A stretch of 64,000 bases of DNA, taken from the NCBI RefSeq assembly GCF_014207355.1, contig NZ_JACHEF010000001.1, positions 1,044,002-1,108,001 of the forward strand, written 5' to 3'. The notes beneath the pieces are model-generated. The model made no database searches. It was not told the origin of the DNA and saw nothing but the letters and a program-made list of their open reading frames with translations. Made by a program: the position numbers and the translations under genes. Of the stretch, positions 1 to 8,798 are shown piece after piece (within the stretch, counting starts at the first letter, position 1; every line of letters begins with the position of its first letter). Source of the stretch: Mesorhizobium sangaii. GTDB lineage: Bacteria; Pseudomonadota; Alphaproteobacteria; Rhizobiales; Rhizobiaceae.

Positions 1-602
1 TGGAACCAGGCCAGAAACTCAACGAGATCCGGATCTCCGAACAGATGCGGGTCAGCCGCGCGCCACTGCGCGAGGCGATGCGCGAGTTGGTGCAGGAAGG
101 CATCCTGACCAGCATTCCCTATGCCGGCACCTTCGTCGTCGATGTCACCGCCAAGGACATCGACGATGCGTATTCGCTCAACAAGGTGCTCGACGAATTC
201 GCCATCGAGCGCACCTGGCCGCTGCGCGACCAGCGTTTCTTCGATGAGCTTGACCAGCGCCACGAGGCGGTGAAACAGGCGACCCGCAACCGCGACACCA
301 CCCGCCAGATCGAAACGGCGCTGCAACTGCATGGCCTGATCTACGAATGGGCCGACAATTCGGTGCTGCTGGAAACCTGGCAGCGGTTGACCAGCCGGCT
401 GCAGATGTATTTCGCCCTGCACCAGCAGGCCCGCAACGAAGCGGTGCCGGCCGAAGACGTTCACGAGACCTATGTGTCGCTGCTCAAAGGTGCCGACATG
501 CGCGCTGCCCAGCGCCATGCCCGCGAGCATATCGACCTCGATTTCGAGGAGCTTCTTTCCTACGCGCGCAATCTCGAACAGCGCCCGTCGAAAGGCGACT
601 GA
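1..602 (+). CDS. GntR-family (FCD/FadR-like) transcriptional regulator, 5' end missing
   Basis: The open frame is already running at the window edge (first full codon at position 3), so the true start lies upstream. The visible 199 residues begin in the recognition part of a winged helix-turn-helix. They show the GntR signature EPGQKLNE, then ISEQMRVSRAPLREAMREL, then the wing GILTSIPYAGTFV. An all-helical FCD-type effector domain follows to the end. This class usually represses an adjacent catabolic operon and is released by an organic acid or sugar acid. The next gene begins 24 bases downstream in the same direction, which suggests it controls the two enolase-family enzymes and the importer that follow. 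The effector cannot be read from sequence. Confidence 0.9.
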   Translation, partial: EPGQKLNEIRISEQMRVSRAPLREAMRELVQEGILTSIPYAGTFVVDVTAKDIDDAYSLNKVLDEFAIERTWPLRDQRFFDELDQRHEAVKQATRNRDTTRQIETALQLHGLIYEWADNSVLLETWQRLTSRLQMYFALHQQARNEAVPAEDVHETYVSLLKGADMRAAQRHAREHIDLDFEELLSYARNLEQRPSKGD

Positions 603-625
603 CCCGTTCCTCACCACCGCAGACA

Positions 626-1744
626 ATGGACAGACACGTGCAGATCGAAACCATCAAAGCCTACCATGTCGTGCAGCCCTTCGTGGACGGGCCCTACCGC
701 ATGTCGAAAGGACGCGTTGCCGACGCCTTCGACGCGGTGATCGTCGCCATCACCTCGGATAGCGGGATCACCGGCTGGGGCGAGATGGCGCCGCTCGGCA
801 ATTTCTACTCGCCCGCCTTCGCGGCCGGCGTTCGAGCCGGCGTGGTCGAGATCGCGCCCCATCTCATCAGCCACGATCCGCGCGGACTGGCCACCATCGG
901 CCGGCTGATGGATACGGTGTTCAAGGGTCATCCCTACATCAAGTCGGCGCTCGACATGGCCTGCTGGGACCTTGCCGCGCGCGCCGCCGACGTGCCGCTG
1001 GTGACACTGCTCGGCGGCCGGGAGAGCGAGACGGCGGAGCTGTACAAGGTCGTCACCCACGGCAGCGTCGAGGCCATGGCGGCATTGGCCAAGCGCATTG
1101 TCAAGGATGGCTTCCATCGGCTGCAGGTCAAGGTCGGCGGCAATGTCCATGACGACATCGAGCGTGTGACGGCGGTCGCCGCTTCGGTGCCGAAAGGCAC
1201 GGTGATCTTCTGCGACGCCAATGCCGGCTGGACGCCCTACCAGGCGCGCCAGTTCGCCGACGCGACGCGGGCCATCGACTACACGTTCGAGCAGCCCTGC
1301 ACGACGATCGACGAATGCATGTCGGTGCGCCGTTCGCTCGACAAGCCGATGGTGCTCGACGAATCCGTCGCCTCGCTCGACGACATGCTCGACATCCATC
1401 GCAAGGGTGCCGCCGACGGGCTGACTTTGAAGATCTCGCGGCTTGGCGGCGTGACGAAGACGCGGCAGATCCGCGATCTCGCCGTCGACCTCGGCTTCAT
1501 GATCACCGTCGAGGACACCGGCGGCGCCGAGATCGACACTGCGGCGATGGCGCATCTGTCGCTGTCGACACCTGAAGAACGCCGCCTGCACGCGATCGCG
1601 TTCCACGAATGGGTGACGGTGCGCACGGCGTCGAACAAGCCGCCGGTCACCGGCAGCCGCATGGGCATTCCGGATGGACCCGGCCTCGGCATCGACGTCG
1701 TTCCCGACCTGCTTGGCGCCCCGTTCTTCGAAATCGGCGGCTGA
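626..1744 (+). CDS. Enolase-superfamily (MLE/cis-3-hydroxyproline dehydratase-like) enzyme
   Basis: A 372-residue mandelate racemase/muconate lactonising enzyme homologue. Expected active-site positions are present: Lys169 in QVKVGG, metal ligands Asp197 (FCDANAGW), Glu222 (EQPC) and Asp245 (LDES), and a second Lys269 in LKISRLGG. The pair of opposed lysines is typical of 1,1-proton transfer or anti/syn dehydration enzymes such as hydroxyproline-betaine epimerase or cis-3-hydroxy-L-proline dehydratase. Those are known family roles; the substrate here is not established. ATG 626 is chosen, but GTG 638 (MQIETIKAY...) matches family N-termini as well. The gene ends two bases before the next enzyme, so the two are co-translated and probably act in one pathway. 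Confidence 0.85.
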   Translation: MDRHVQIETIKAYHVVQPFVDGPYRMSKGRVADAFDAVIVAITSDSGITGWGEMAPLGNFYSPAFAAGVRAGVVEIAPHLISHDPRGLATIGRLMDTVFKGHPYIKSALDMACWDLAARAADVPLVTLLGGRESETAELYKVVTHGSVEAMAALAKRIVKDGFHRLQVKVGGNVHDDIERVTAVAASVPKGTVIFCDANAGWTPYQARQFADATRAIDYTFEQPCTTIDECMSVRRSLDKPMVLDESVASLDDMLDIHRKGAADGLTLKISRLGGVTKTRQIRDLAVDLGFMITVEDTGGAEIDTAAMAHLSLSTPEERRLHAIAFHEWVTVRTASNKPPVTGSRMGIPDGPGLGIDVVPDLLGAPFFEIGG

Positions 1745-1745
1745 G

Positions 1746-2930
1746 ATGAAAATCCGCGGCATCAAGGCCACGCCGATCAACCTTCGCCTCGAGGCGCCAT
1801 ACGCCTGGGTGTTCGGCGAACTTGATGGGTTCTCGCCGACCATCGTCGAGGTCGAGACCGAGGATGGGCTGATCGGCCTCGGCGAGGCGCCGACACCGGC
1901 GGCCGCCGCGATCATCAATGATGTCCTGGCGCCGCGCCTCGTCGGCCGCGATGCCTTCGACATCGCCGGCGCCGAGAATGTCTGCCTGCCCTACTGGACC
2001 GGCGTCCAGTCGATCAACGACCGCACCCGCATCATGGCCTTCGGCGCCATCGAGATGGCGTTCTGGGATCTACGCGGCAAGGCGTGGAACCAGCCGCTCT
2101 ACCAGCTGCTCGGCGGCGCCGTGCGCAAGGACATCCCGTTCACGGACTATTTTTCGCTGCGCGGCGACGGACCAAAGGTCAAGGGCGAGACGACGCCGGA
2201 AGAGGTCGCCGATTACTGCGTCGAGCTGCACGAGACCCATGGGACAACCTTCTTCGAAGGCAAGTTTTCGACGCAGGATCCAAAAGTCTCGCTGAAAATG
2301 GTCGAGCTGATCCGCGAAAGACTTGGCGACGATGCGATGATCCGCATCGATTCCAACCAGGCCTATTCGCTGGCGACAGCGCGTCGGCTGGCACGACCGC
2401 TGGAGGAGCTGGGCGTGCGCAATTGGGAGGATCCGGTGGCGACCATCGAGGAGATGCGCGAACTGCGGCGCCACTGTTCGATCCCGTTCTCGACCCACAA
2501 CATCGACATTGCGCGCGCCATGGACATGAAAGTGCCGGACGCTTTCGTCGGCAACCCGACGACGCATGGCGGCATCGGACGCATGCTGCGCTTCGTCGGC
2601 GCCTGCGAGCATGCCGGCATCGATTACTGGTGCTACAGCGGCGACAGCGGCATCGGCAGCGCGGCCTATCTGCATCTGTGCGCGGCACTTGGCTGGATCA
2701 GGGAGCCCAACCAGTCGCTGTTTCGCATGCTGCCGATGGATGTCACCGAGGAAGGGCCGTTTTCGCCGAAGAACAACGTCGTGCGCGTGCCGGAAGGCCC
2801 CGGTCTCGGTGTCACGTTGTCACGAGAAAACCTCGCTGCCTGTCACAGAGACTTTATCGAGAAAGGACCGTGCAACAAGTATCATGACCCGGCAAAGCCC
2901 GGAACCTATCGCCGTTTGCCGCTGAACTAG
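1746..2930 (+). CDS. Enolase-superfamily, glucarate dehydratase-like enzyme
   Basis: A 394-residue second enolase-fold enzyme, starting at ATG 1746 directly after the stop of its neighbour. Metal ligand candidates are Asp202 (DSNQAY), Glu228 (WEDPV) and Asn252 (STHN). The Asn as third ligand is the arrangement known from D-glucarate dehydratases. The C-terminal barrel normally carries an HSN-type His loop in that subgroup; here the corresponding stretch reads YWCYSGDSGIG and I do not see the His. It may therefore be a divergent acid-sugar dehydratase or an enzyme of another reaction. It is not closely alike to the preceding gene, so the two are different steps rather than duplicates. Substrate unknown. 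Confidence 0.82.
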   Translation: MKIRGIKATPINLRLEAPYAWVFGELDGFSPTIVEVETEDGLIGLGEAPTPAAAAIINDVLAPRLVGRDAFDIAGAENVCLPYWTGVQSINDRTRIMAFGAIEMAFWDLRGKAWNQPLYQLLGGAVRKDIPFTDYFSLRGDGPKVKGETTPEEVADYCVELHETHGTTFFEGKFSTQDPKVSLKMVELIRERLGDDAMIRIDSNQAYSLATARRLARPLEELGVRNWEDPVATIEEMRELRRHCSIPFSTHNIDIARAMDMKVPDAFVGNPTTHGGIGRMLRFVGACEHAGIDYWCYSGDSGIGSAAYLHLCAALGWIREPNQSLFRMLPMDVTEEGPFSPKNNVVRVPEGPGLGVTLSRENLAACHRDFIEKGPCNKYHDPAKPGTYRRLPLN

Positions 2931-3180
2931 ATGACGGGCAAGCGACCAAGAAACGAGAAGCCAACCGCCGCGACTTCGGTCGGGAAGGTTGGACAAAGAC
3001 GGGTGAAAGCAGTGCAGCGAGGAATCCGGCGCATCCACGCCAAGGACTGGATGGACCGGACAAAATCGCATGCTACAGTCCCGGTCGACAGGCTCTCTGG
3101 CGGCCGGAAAATGGAGCTATCCGCAAAATTCGTCAGCCATAAGATCAGCCATAAGAACATAGGGGAAAGGGTAAAAACCC
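2931..3180. promoter_or_regulatory. Intergenic leader of the importer operon, with a tandem 12-bp repeat
   Basis: The 250 bases before the binding-protein gene hold no convincing gene. TCAGCCATAAGA occurs twice back to back without mismatch at 3133-3144 and 3145-3156, about 25 bases before the start codon. The Shine-Dalgarno region AGGGGAAAGG lies near 3162-3171. No clear sigma70 promoter was recognised. The repeat could be a regulator or RNA-binding site or a recent duplication. Confidence 0.5.
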
Positions 3181-4845
3181 ATGAGCAAGAATTATCACAT
3201 TCTCGACCTGATCCGGCGCAACCGTTCGCCGCTTGAAAATCACCTGATCGATGGCCTTGTCGACGGCAGGGTCAGCCGCCGCGACTTCATCCGTCACGGC
3301 AGCCTGCTTGGCCTGTCGCTGCCGCTGCTTGGCCGCATCGGCGCGGCAGCCGGCCTCGGCGGCATGCCGTCGCTGGCGCGCGCCCAGGGCACGCCCGGCG
3401 CCACCATCCGCATCGCCAGCAGCGTGCCGGCGGCAACGATCGACCCGGTTACCATTGCCGACGCCGGCGGCCTGCTGATCATGCAGCAGGTTGCCGAGTT
3501 CCTCTGCATCGACGGACCCGACCTCGTGCTGCAGCCGGCGCTGGCCGAAAGCTGGAAGCCGAACGACAACGGCACGGTGTGGACCTTCAAGCTGCGCAAG
3601 GGCGTGAAATTCCACAGCGGCGGCGAGATGAAGGCCGACGACGTCGTGGCCAGCATCGACCGCCTTGCCGACCCGGCAAACTCGTCCAACGCGCTGTCGG
3701 TGTTCAACGGCATCCTACAGAAGGGCGCCAGCAAGAAGGTCGACGACTACACGGTGGAGTTCCACCTCGACGCTCCGAACGGCAACTTCCCCTACATGCT
3801 GTCGTCCGACAACTACAACGCCGTCATCATCCCGGCGAGCTACAAGGGCGAGTACGAGAAGAGCTTCGACGGCACCGGGCCGTTCAAGATCGAGAAGTAC
3901 ACGGCAAAGGTCGGCGCCTCCTTCGTCCGCAACGAAGACTATTGGGGCACCAAGGCGTTGCCGGAGCGCACCGAGTTCACCTTCTTTACCGACACGCAGC
4001 CGCAAATCCTGGCACTGCAGGGCGGACAGGTCGACATCATCAACCAGTTGCCGGTGCTGTCCGGTGTCGCGCTGCTGAACGATCCGAATGTCGACATCAT
4101 CAGCCTGAAGTCGGTCGCTCACCAGCAACTGCATATGCGCTGCGATTCGGACCCGTTCAAGGACCCGCGCGTGCGCCGTGCCATCGCACTCAGCCTCGAC
4201 CGTGAGAAGCTGGTTGCCGGCCTGATGAAAGGCCGGGCTTCACCAGGCAATGACAGCCCGTTCGCCCCGGCCTACCCATCGACCGATACGAGCGTGCCGC
4301 AGCGCAAGCAGGATATCGCCCAGGCCAAGCAGTTGATGGAAGCGGCAGGCGCCGGCAAGGGCTTCAAGGTGACGCTGACCACCGAGCGCTATCTGGAAAT
4401 CCCCGAATACGCCCAGCTGATCCAGAACTGGGTCAAGGAGATCGGCATCGAGCTGGAACTCAATATCCTCGACCAGGGCGGCTATTACGGAGACGCGGTG
4501 TTCGGCAAGTCGAACTGGCTGGATTCGGTGATGGGCATCACCGACTATGGCCATCGCGGAGTGCCGAATGTCTATCTTGCAGCACCGCTGAAGAGCGACG
4601 GCACCTGGAACGCGGCGCATTTCAAGAACAAGGACTACGACACGCTGGCGACCAGCTACATCGCCGCACTCGACCTCGAGGCGCAGAAGGCGACGGCAGG
4701 CAAGATCCAGAACCTGCTGCTCGAAGAAACGCCGGTCATCTTCGGCTATTTCTACGACTATTTGACAGCGACCGCGAAAGGCGTGGCCGGCGTGCAGCCG
4801 ACCGCGATGTCGCAGCTGTTCCTCGACAAGGCATCGAAGGCCTGA
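3181..4845 (+). CDS. ABC importer substrate-binding protein, family 5 (peptide/opine type), Tat-exported
   Basis: A 554-residue periplasmic solute-binding protein of the DppA/OppA family (SBP_bac_5). The N-terminus carries the twin-arginine motif SRRDFIRHGS near residues 37-46, followed by a hydrophobic stretch (LLGLSLPLLGRIGAAAGLGG) and a likely cleavage after ARA. Family hallmarks include WTFKLRKGVKFHSG. It heads a four-gene importer operon (binding protein, two permeases, double ATPase). It is a clear paralogue of the binding protein at 9814 (same Tat region, same length, long identical stretches). Tat export suggests folding before export. The co-located enolase enzymes imply an organic acid, opine or betaine ligand rather than peptides, but that is inference. 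Confidence 0.9.
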   Translation: MSKNYHILDLIRRNRSPLENHLIDGLVDGRVSRRDFIRHGSLLGLSLPLLGRIGAAAGLGGMPSLARAQGTPGATIRIASSVPAATIDPVTIADAGGLLIMQQVAEFLCIDGPDLVLQPALAESWKPNDNGTVWTFKLRKGVKFHSGGEMKADDVVASIDRLADPANSSNALSVFNGILQKGASKKVDDYTVEFHLDAPNGNFPYMLSSDNYNAVIIPASYKGEYEKSFDGTGPFKIEKYTAKVGASFVRNEDYWGTKALPERTEFTFFTDTQPQILALQGGQVDIINQLPVLSGVALLNDPNVDIISLKSVAHQQLHMRCDSDPFKDPRVRRAIALSLDREKLVAGLMKGRASPGNDSPFAPAYPSTDTSVPQRKQDIAQAKQLMEAAGAGKGFKVTLTTERYLEIPEYAQLIQNWVKEIGIELELNILDQGGYYGDAVFGKSNWLDSVMGITDYGHRGVPNVYLAAPLKSDGTWNAAHFKNKDYDTLATSYIAALDLEAQKATAGKIQNLLLEETPVIFGYFYDYLTATAKGVAGVQPTAMSQLFLDKASKA

Positions 4846-4872
4846 ACGGAAAGGGAAAGCCAATCCTGTAAC

Positions 4873-4898
4873 AGCCAGCTCCCTGACGGGGGCTGGCT
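4873..4898 (+). other. Strong intergenic hairpin between binding protein and permease genes
   Basis: An 11-bp stem (4873-4883 with 4888-4898, one G-U pair) closes a TGAC loop. There is no U-tract after it. Hairpins here typically stabilise the upstream binding-protein mRNA or attenuate the downstream permease genes, giving more binding protein than membrane subunits. Confidence 0.6.
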
Positions 4899-4916
4899 CC
4901 ACAAGGAGACTTAGCC

Positions 4917-5870
4917 ATTCTCTCCTTCCTTGCCCGGCGTGTCTCGCTGTCGCTGGTGACGCTGTTCCTGCTCAGCATCATGGTGTTCCTGGGCGGCCAG
5001 GTGCTGCCCGGCAATGTCGGACGCGCCATATTGGGCCCATTTGCCGACCAGCGCGCCGTCGACGCGCTCAATCACACGCTCGGTGTCGATCGCCCGCTGC
5101 TGGCGCAGTACTGGGGCTGGATCTCGAACTTCGTCCAGGGCGACATGGGCACCTCCTATATCTTCCGCTCGCCGGTCGCGCCCTTCGTCATCGATGCGCT
5201 CGGCAATTCGATGAAGCTGGCGGCGGTCGCCTTCGTGCTGGTGGTGCCGATCGGCATCCTCGGCGGCGTCGTTGCCGCGCTCAACCTCAACCGGCCGCTC
5301 GACCGCATCATCAGCCTTGGCGGCCTGTCGGTGACGGTGCTGCCCGAATTCGTCACCGGCATCATCCTGATCCTGATTTTCGGCGTCTGGCTGCGCTGGC
5401 TGCCGATATCGGCCGCCTGGCCGCGCAATGCCGGCTTTTTCACCCAGCTCTACTACCTGATCCTGCCTTCGCTGCCGCTGTTCCTGGTGCTGTTCGGCTA
5501 TATCGCCCGCATGGCGCGTTCCGGCATGATCGAGGCGCTCGATTCCGACTACACGCGAACAGCGGTGCTCAAGGGCCTGCCATGGCGCACGGTGATCTGG
5601 CGGCATGTGCTGCGCAACGCGCTGTTGCCGACCATCACCGTCATCGCGACGCAGACCGGCTATCTCATCGGCGGCCTCGTCGTGATCGAGACGCTGTTCC
5701 GCTACCAGGGCATCGGCTCGCTGATCTTCACCGCGGCACGCGGCAAGGATTTCCCGATGCTGGAATCGGGAATTCTCACCATCGGCATCGTCTATGCGGT
5801 GGCGACGCTTGTCGCCGACTTCCTCTATTCCGTGCTCAATCCGCGCATCCGGCTGGGGTCAGATCAATGA
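4917..5870 (+). CDS. ABC importer permease, DppB type (probable ATT start)
   Basis: Inner-membrane permease of the DppB/OppB class with about six membrane helices and the EAA loop region ending ALPTITVIATQTG-like (here NALLPTITVIATQTGYLIGG). The only conventional in-frame start is GTG 4956. That start has no ribosome binding site and cuts off the first residues of the first helix. AAGGAG at 4903-4908 sits 8 bases before an in-frame ATT at 4917. Starting there gives MLSFLARRVSLSLVTLFLL, the usual DppB N-terminus. I therefore annotate from 4917 and treat the ATT as a rare start or a sequence error. Length is then 317 residues. The stop overlaps the next start (ATGA). Confidence 0.82.
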   Translation: MLSFLARRVSLSLVTLFLLSIMVFLGGQVLPGNVGRAILGPFADQRAVDALNHTLGVDRPLLAQYWGWISNFVQGDMGTSYIFRSPVAPFVIDALGNSMKLAAVAFVLVVPIGILGGVVAALNLNRPLDRIISLGGLSVTVLPEFVTGIILILIFGVWLRWLPISAAWPRNAGFFTQLYYLILPSLPLFLVLFGYIARMARSGMIEALDSDYTRTAVLKGLPWRTVIWRHVLRNALLPTITVIATQTGYLIGGLVVIETLFRYQGIGSLIFTAARGKDFPMLESGILTIGIVYAVATLVADFLYSVLNPRIRLGSDQ

Positions 5871-6745
5871 GCGCCGTCCAGACCACCTCCCCCACTCCCG
5901 ACGACACGCGCAGGCGCGGCCCGTTGGCGGAGGTGCTGTTGTCGCTGCTGCGCTCCGGCACCTTCCTGACCGGTTTCGCCATCGTGATGTTCTGGGTGGC
6001 CTGCGCCCTGTTCGGCGAGCATTTCGCGCCTTACGACCCGCTTGCCGACGACATCATCAACGCGCTCGCGCCGCCTTCGGCCGAACACTGGTTCGGCACT
6101 GACCAGATCGGCCGCGACGTCTTCTCGCGCGTCATCGTCGGCTCGCGCGATATCTTGACCGTCGCCCCGCTGGCGACCTTGCTGGCGACAGTGGCCGGCA
6201 CGGCGCTCGGCCTGCTCACCGGCTATTTTCGCGGCCTCGTCGACGACGTCGTCAGCCGCATCCTCGAAGCCTTCATGGCGATCCCGGTGGTCATCGTTGC
6301 GCTTTTGGCCATCGTTGCGCTCGGCACGTCCAAGACGACGGTCATCGTCGTCATCGGCCTGAGTTTCGCGCCGATCATCGCGCGCACGGTGCGCTCCGCG
6401 GTGCTTGCCGAGCGCGAACTCGACTATGTCGCCGCCGCACAGCTTCGGCACGAAAGTGCCGTGCATACGATGTTCGTCGAGATCCTGCCCAACGTCATCC
6501 CGCCGATCCTGGTCGAGACCACCGTACGGCTCGGCTATGCTATTTTCGCGGTTGCCACGCTCTCTTTCATGGGCTTCGGCATCCAGCCGCCCTCGCCCGA
6601 CTGGGGGCTGTCGATCTCCAACAATTACGGCATGATCGGCGGCGGTTTCTGGTGGACGGTGCTGTTCGACGCGCTGGCCATCGCCTCGCTGGTGATTGGC
6701 GTCAATCTGGCGGCCGACGGCGTTCACGGAGCGCTCAATGACTAG
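5867..6745 (+). CDS. ABC importer permease, DppC type
   Basis: A 292-residue second membrane subunit of the peptide/opine-type importer. A cytoplasmic N-terminus is followed by the DppC family motif HWFGTDQIGRDVFSRVIVGSR and about six membrane helices. The start ATG 5867 overlaps the stop of the DppB-like gene by four bases, which indicates translational coupling. The 3' end overlaps the ATPase gene by eight bases. It pairs with the DppB-like subunit to form the translocation channel. The substrate is that of the Tat-exported binding protein(s) encoded nearby. Confidence 0.92.
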   Translation: MSAVQTTSPTPDDTRRRGPLAEVLLSLLRSGTFLTGFAIVMFWVACALFGEHFAPYDPLADDIINALAPPSAEHWFGTDQIGRDVFSRVIVGSRDILTVAPLATLLATVAGTALGLLTGYFRGLVDDVVSRILEAFMAIPVVIVALLAIVALGTSKTTVIVVIGLSFAPIIARTVRSAVLAERELDYVAAAQLRHESAVHTMFVEILPNVIPPILVETTVRLGYAIFAVATLSFMGFGIQPPSPDWGLSISNNYGMIGGGFWWTVLFDALAIASLVIGVNLAADGVHGALND

Positions 6746-8768
6746 ATCCGCCAAGGCAGAAAACGCGCTCGAACTCAGAGACCTGTCGGTCGCCTACCGC
6801 GTTGCCGGCCGCAACCGCGCGGTGCTGCGCAACCTTAGCCTCAACATAGGCCAGGGCGAAGCCTACGGGCTGGTCGGCGAGTCCGGTTGCGGCAAATCCA
6901 CCGTGGCGCTCACCGTCGTGCGCTATCTGCCGCGAAACGGTTCGATCACGGGCGGCGCGATCTCGCTCGACGGCCAGGACGTCATGAAGCTGGATGCCGA
7001 GGCGCTCAGGCGGGCGCGGGCCGAAAGCGTCTCCATGGTCTACCAGGATCCGGGCAAGGCGCTGAACCCGTCGATCCGCGTCGGCCGCCAGCTGACCGAG
7101 ATTTTTGAACTTGGCGGCATAACAAGCAAGGCGGCCGAGGATCGCGCGATTGCCATGCTGAACCGCGTGCGCATCTCCGATCCGACAAGCGTCATGCAAC
7201 GCTACCCGCACCAGCTTTCCGGCGGCATGCAGCAGCGCGTGGCGATTGCCATGGCGCTGGCCAACGATCCGTCGATGCTGATCCTCGACGAGCCGACGAC
7301 CGGCCTCGATGCGACGGTGGAAGCCGAAGTGCTCGACCTGATCGCGCAGCTCCGGCAGGAACTGTCGGCGTCGATCCTGTTCATCAGCCACAACCTCGCG
7401 GTCGTCTCCAACATGTGCGACCGGGTCGGTGTGCTCTATGCCGGCATGCTGGTGGAGGAAGGGCCGACCGAGGTCGTGTTCAACGATCCGCGCCATCCCT
7501 ATACGGTGGCGCTGCTGCGCTGCCTGCCGCGCGGCGGTCAGCGCAAGGACCAGGGTCGGCTCGACACCATTCCAGGCTTCCTGCCCGGCATCGGTGCCGA
7601 CATCAAGGGCTGTGCGTTCGCCGACCGTTGCGCGCTCGCCGACGACCGCTGCCGCAGCGAATTGCCGCCGCTCTACGATCTAGGCGGCCGGCTGTCGCGC
7701 TGCTTCTATCACGAGAAGGCGCAGGCGTTGCCGCGCGCAACCCCGAGCGATGTCGCGCCCACGCCAAAGGCGGCAGCCGTGCCGGTGCTGCGCGTCGCCG
7801 GGCTGAACAAGACCTATTCCAGCCATGGCCACGCGCTGCGCGCCGTGAAGGACGTTTCGCTCGATTTGCGCCCGGGCGAAACGCTTGGGCTGGTCGGCGA
7901 GTCCGGCAGCGGCAAGACGACCTTCGCCAGGCTGCTGCTCGGCCTTGTGCCGCCGGATGACGGCGGCACGATCGTGCTCGAAGGCAAGGCGCTGGCGCCG
8001 CGGCTGGAAAACCGCAGCGACGACCAGATCAAGGCGATGCAGATCGTCTTCCAGAATCCGGACTCGGCACTCAACCGCTCGCACTCGATCCGGCACCTGA
8101 TCGGCCGCGCACTGAAGCGGCTTGCGGGCTTGAGCGGCAAGGCGCTGGAGGCTCGGCTCAACGACCTCGTCCGTTCAGTCCGGTTGACCGACCGGCATCT
8201 TGCCGTCAAGCCACGCCAGCTCTCTGGCGGCCTGAAGCAGCGCGTCGCCATTGCGCGCGCCTTCGCCGGCGACCCGCGCATCGTCGTGTGCGACGAGCCG
8301 ACCTCGGCGCTCGACGTGTCGGTGCAGGCGGCGATCCTCAACCTGCTGGCCGACCTGCAGTCGAAGGAAGACGTCAGCTACATCTTCATCTCGCATGATC
8401 TTGCCGTTGTGCGTTACCTCTCGGACAAGATCGCCGTGCTCTATCTCGGCCGCATCATGGAACTCGGACCGTCGGAAGACGTCTTTTCCGGCCCGCATCA
8501 TCCCTATACCGAAGCACTGCTGTCGGCCGTGCCCAAGCTCGATCAGACCGAAACGGCGCGCATTCGCCTCGACGGCGAAATCCCCAGCGCCACCAACCCG
8601 CCGTCGGGCTGCGTGTTCCACACGCGCTGCCCGCGCAAGATCGGTGCGATCTGCGAGCAGCAGGAACCGCCGCTTAGCGAAGCGCAGCCCGGCCACTCGA
8701 TCCGCTGCCATATCCCCTACGAGGAACTGGCACGGCTGCAGAAGGACGTGGTGACCGAACCGGCGTAG
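6738..8768 (+). CDS. ABC importer ATPase, fused DppD-DppF double nucleotide-binding protein
   Basis: A 676-residue protein carrying two complete ABC ATPase domains in one chain, replacing the separate DppD and DppF subunits. Domain 1 has Walker A GESGCGKST, signature LSGGMQQR and Walker B LILDEPTTGLD. Domain 2 has GESGSGKTT, LSGGLKQR and VVCDEPTSALD. Each domain ends in the oligopeptide-transporter C-terminal region with clustered cysteines (GCAFADRCALADDRC; GCVFHTRCPRK...C), which in this family may bind an iron-sulphur cluster. ATG 6738 lies inside the end of the DppC-like gene (8-base overlap). All catalytic motifs are intact in both halves, so both ATP sites are expected to be active. Confidence 0.93.
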   Translation: MTRSAKAENALELRDLSVAYRVAGRNRAVLRNLSLNIGQGEAYGLVGESGCGKSTVALTVVRYLPRNGSITGGAISLDGQDVMKLDAEALRRARAESVSMVYQDPGKALNPSIRVGRQLTEIFELGGITSKAAEDRAIAMLNRVRISDPTSVMQRYPHQLSGGMQQRVAIAMALANDPSMLILDEPTTGLDATVEAEVLDLIAQLRQELSASILFISHNLAVVSNMCDRVGVLYAGMLVEEGPTEVVFNDPRHPYTVALLRCLPRGGQRKDQGRLDTIPGFLPGIGADIKGCAFADRCALADDRCRSELPPLYDLGGRLSRCFYHEKAQALPRATPSDVAPTPKAAAVPVLRVAGLNKTYSSHGHALRAVKDVSLDLRPGETLGLVGESGSGKTTFARLLLGLVPPDDGGTIVLEGKALAPRLENRSDDQIKAMQIVFQNPDSALNRSHSIRHLIGRALKRLAGLSGKALEARLNDLVRSVRLTDRHLAVKPRQLSGGLKQRVAIARAFAGDPRIVVCDEPTSALDVSVQAAILNLLADLQSKEDVSYIFISHDLAVVRYLSDKIAVLYLGRIMELGPSEDVFSGPHHPYTEALLSAVPKLDQTETARIRLDGEIPSATNPPSGCVFHTRCPRKIGAICEQQEPPLSEAQPGHSIRCHIPYEELARLQKDVVTEPA

Positions 8769-8798
8769 CGGGCATGGCCATGGATACGGCCTGACCCG

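Noticed and set aside
2931..3236. A 101-codon frame starting right after the second enolase gene
   Set aside because: It overlaps the start of the binding-protein gene, lacks a ribosome binding site, and has an erratic composition unlike its neighbours.
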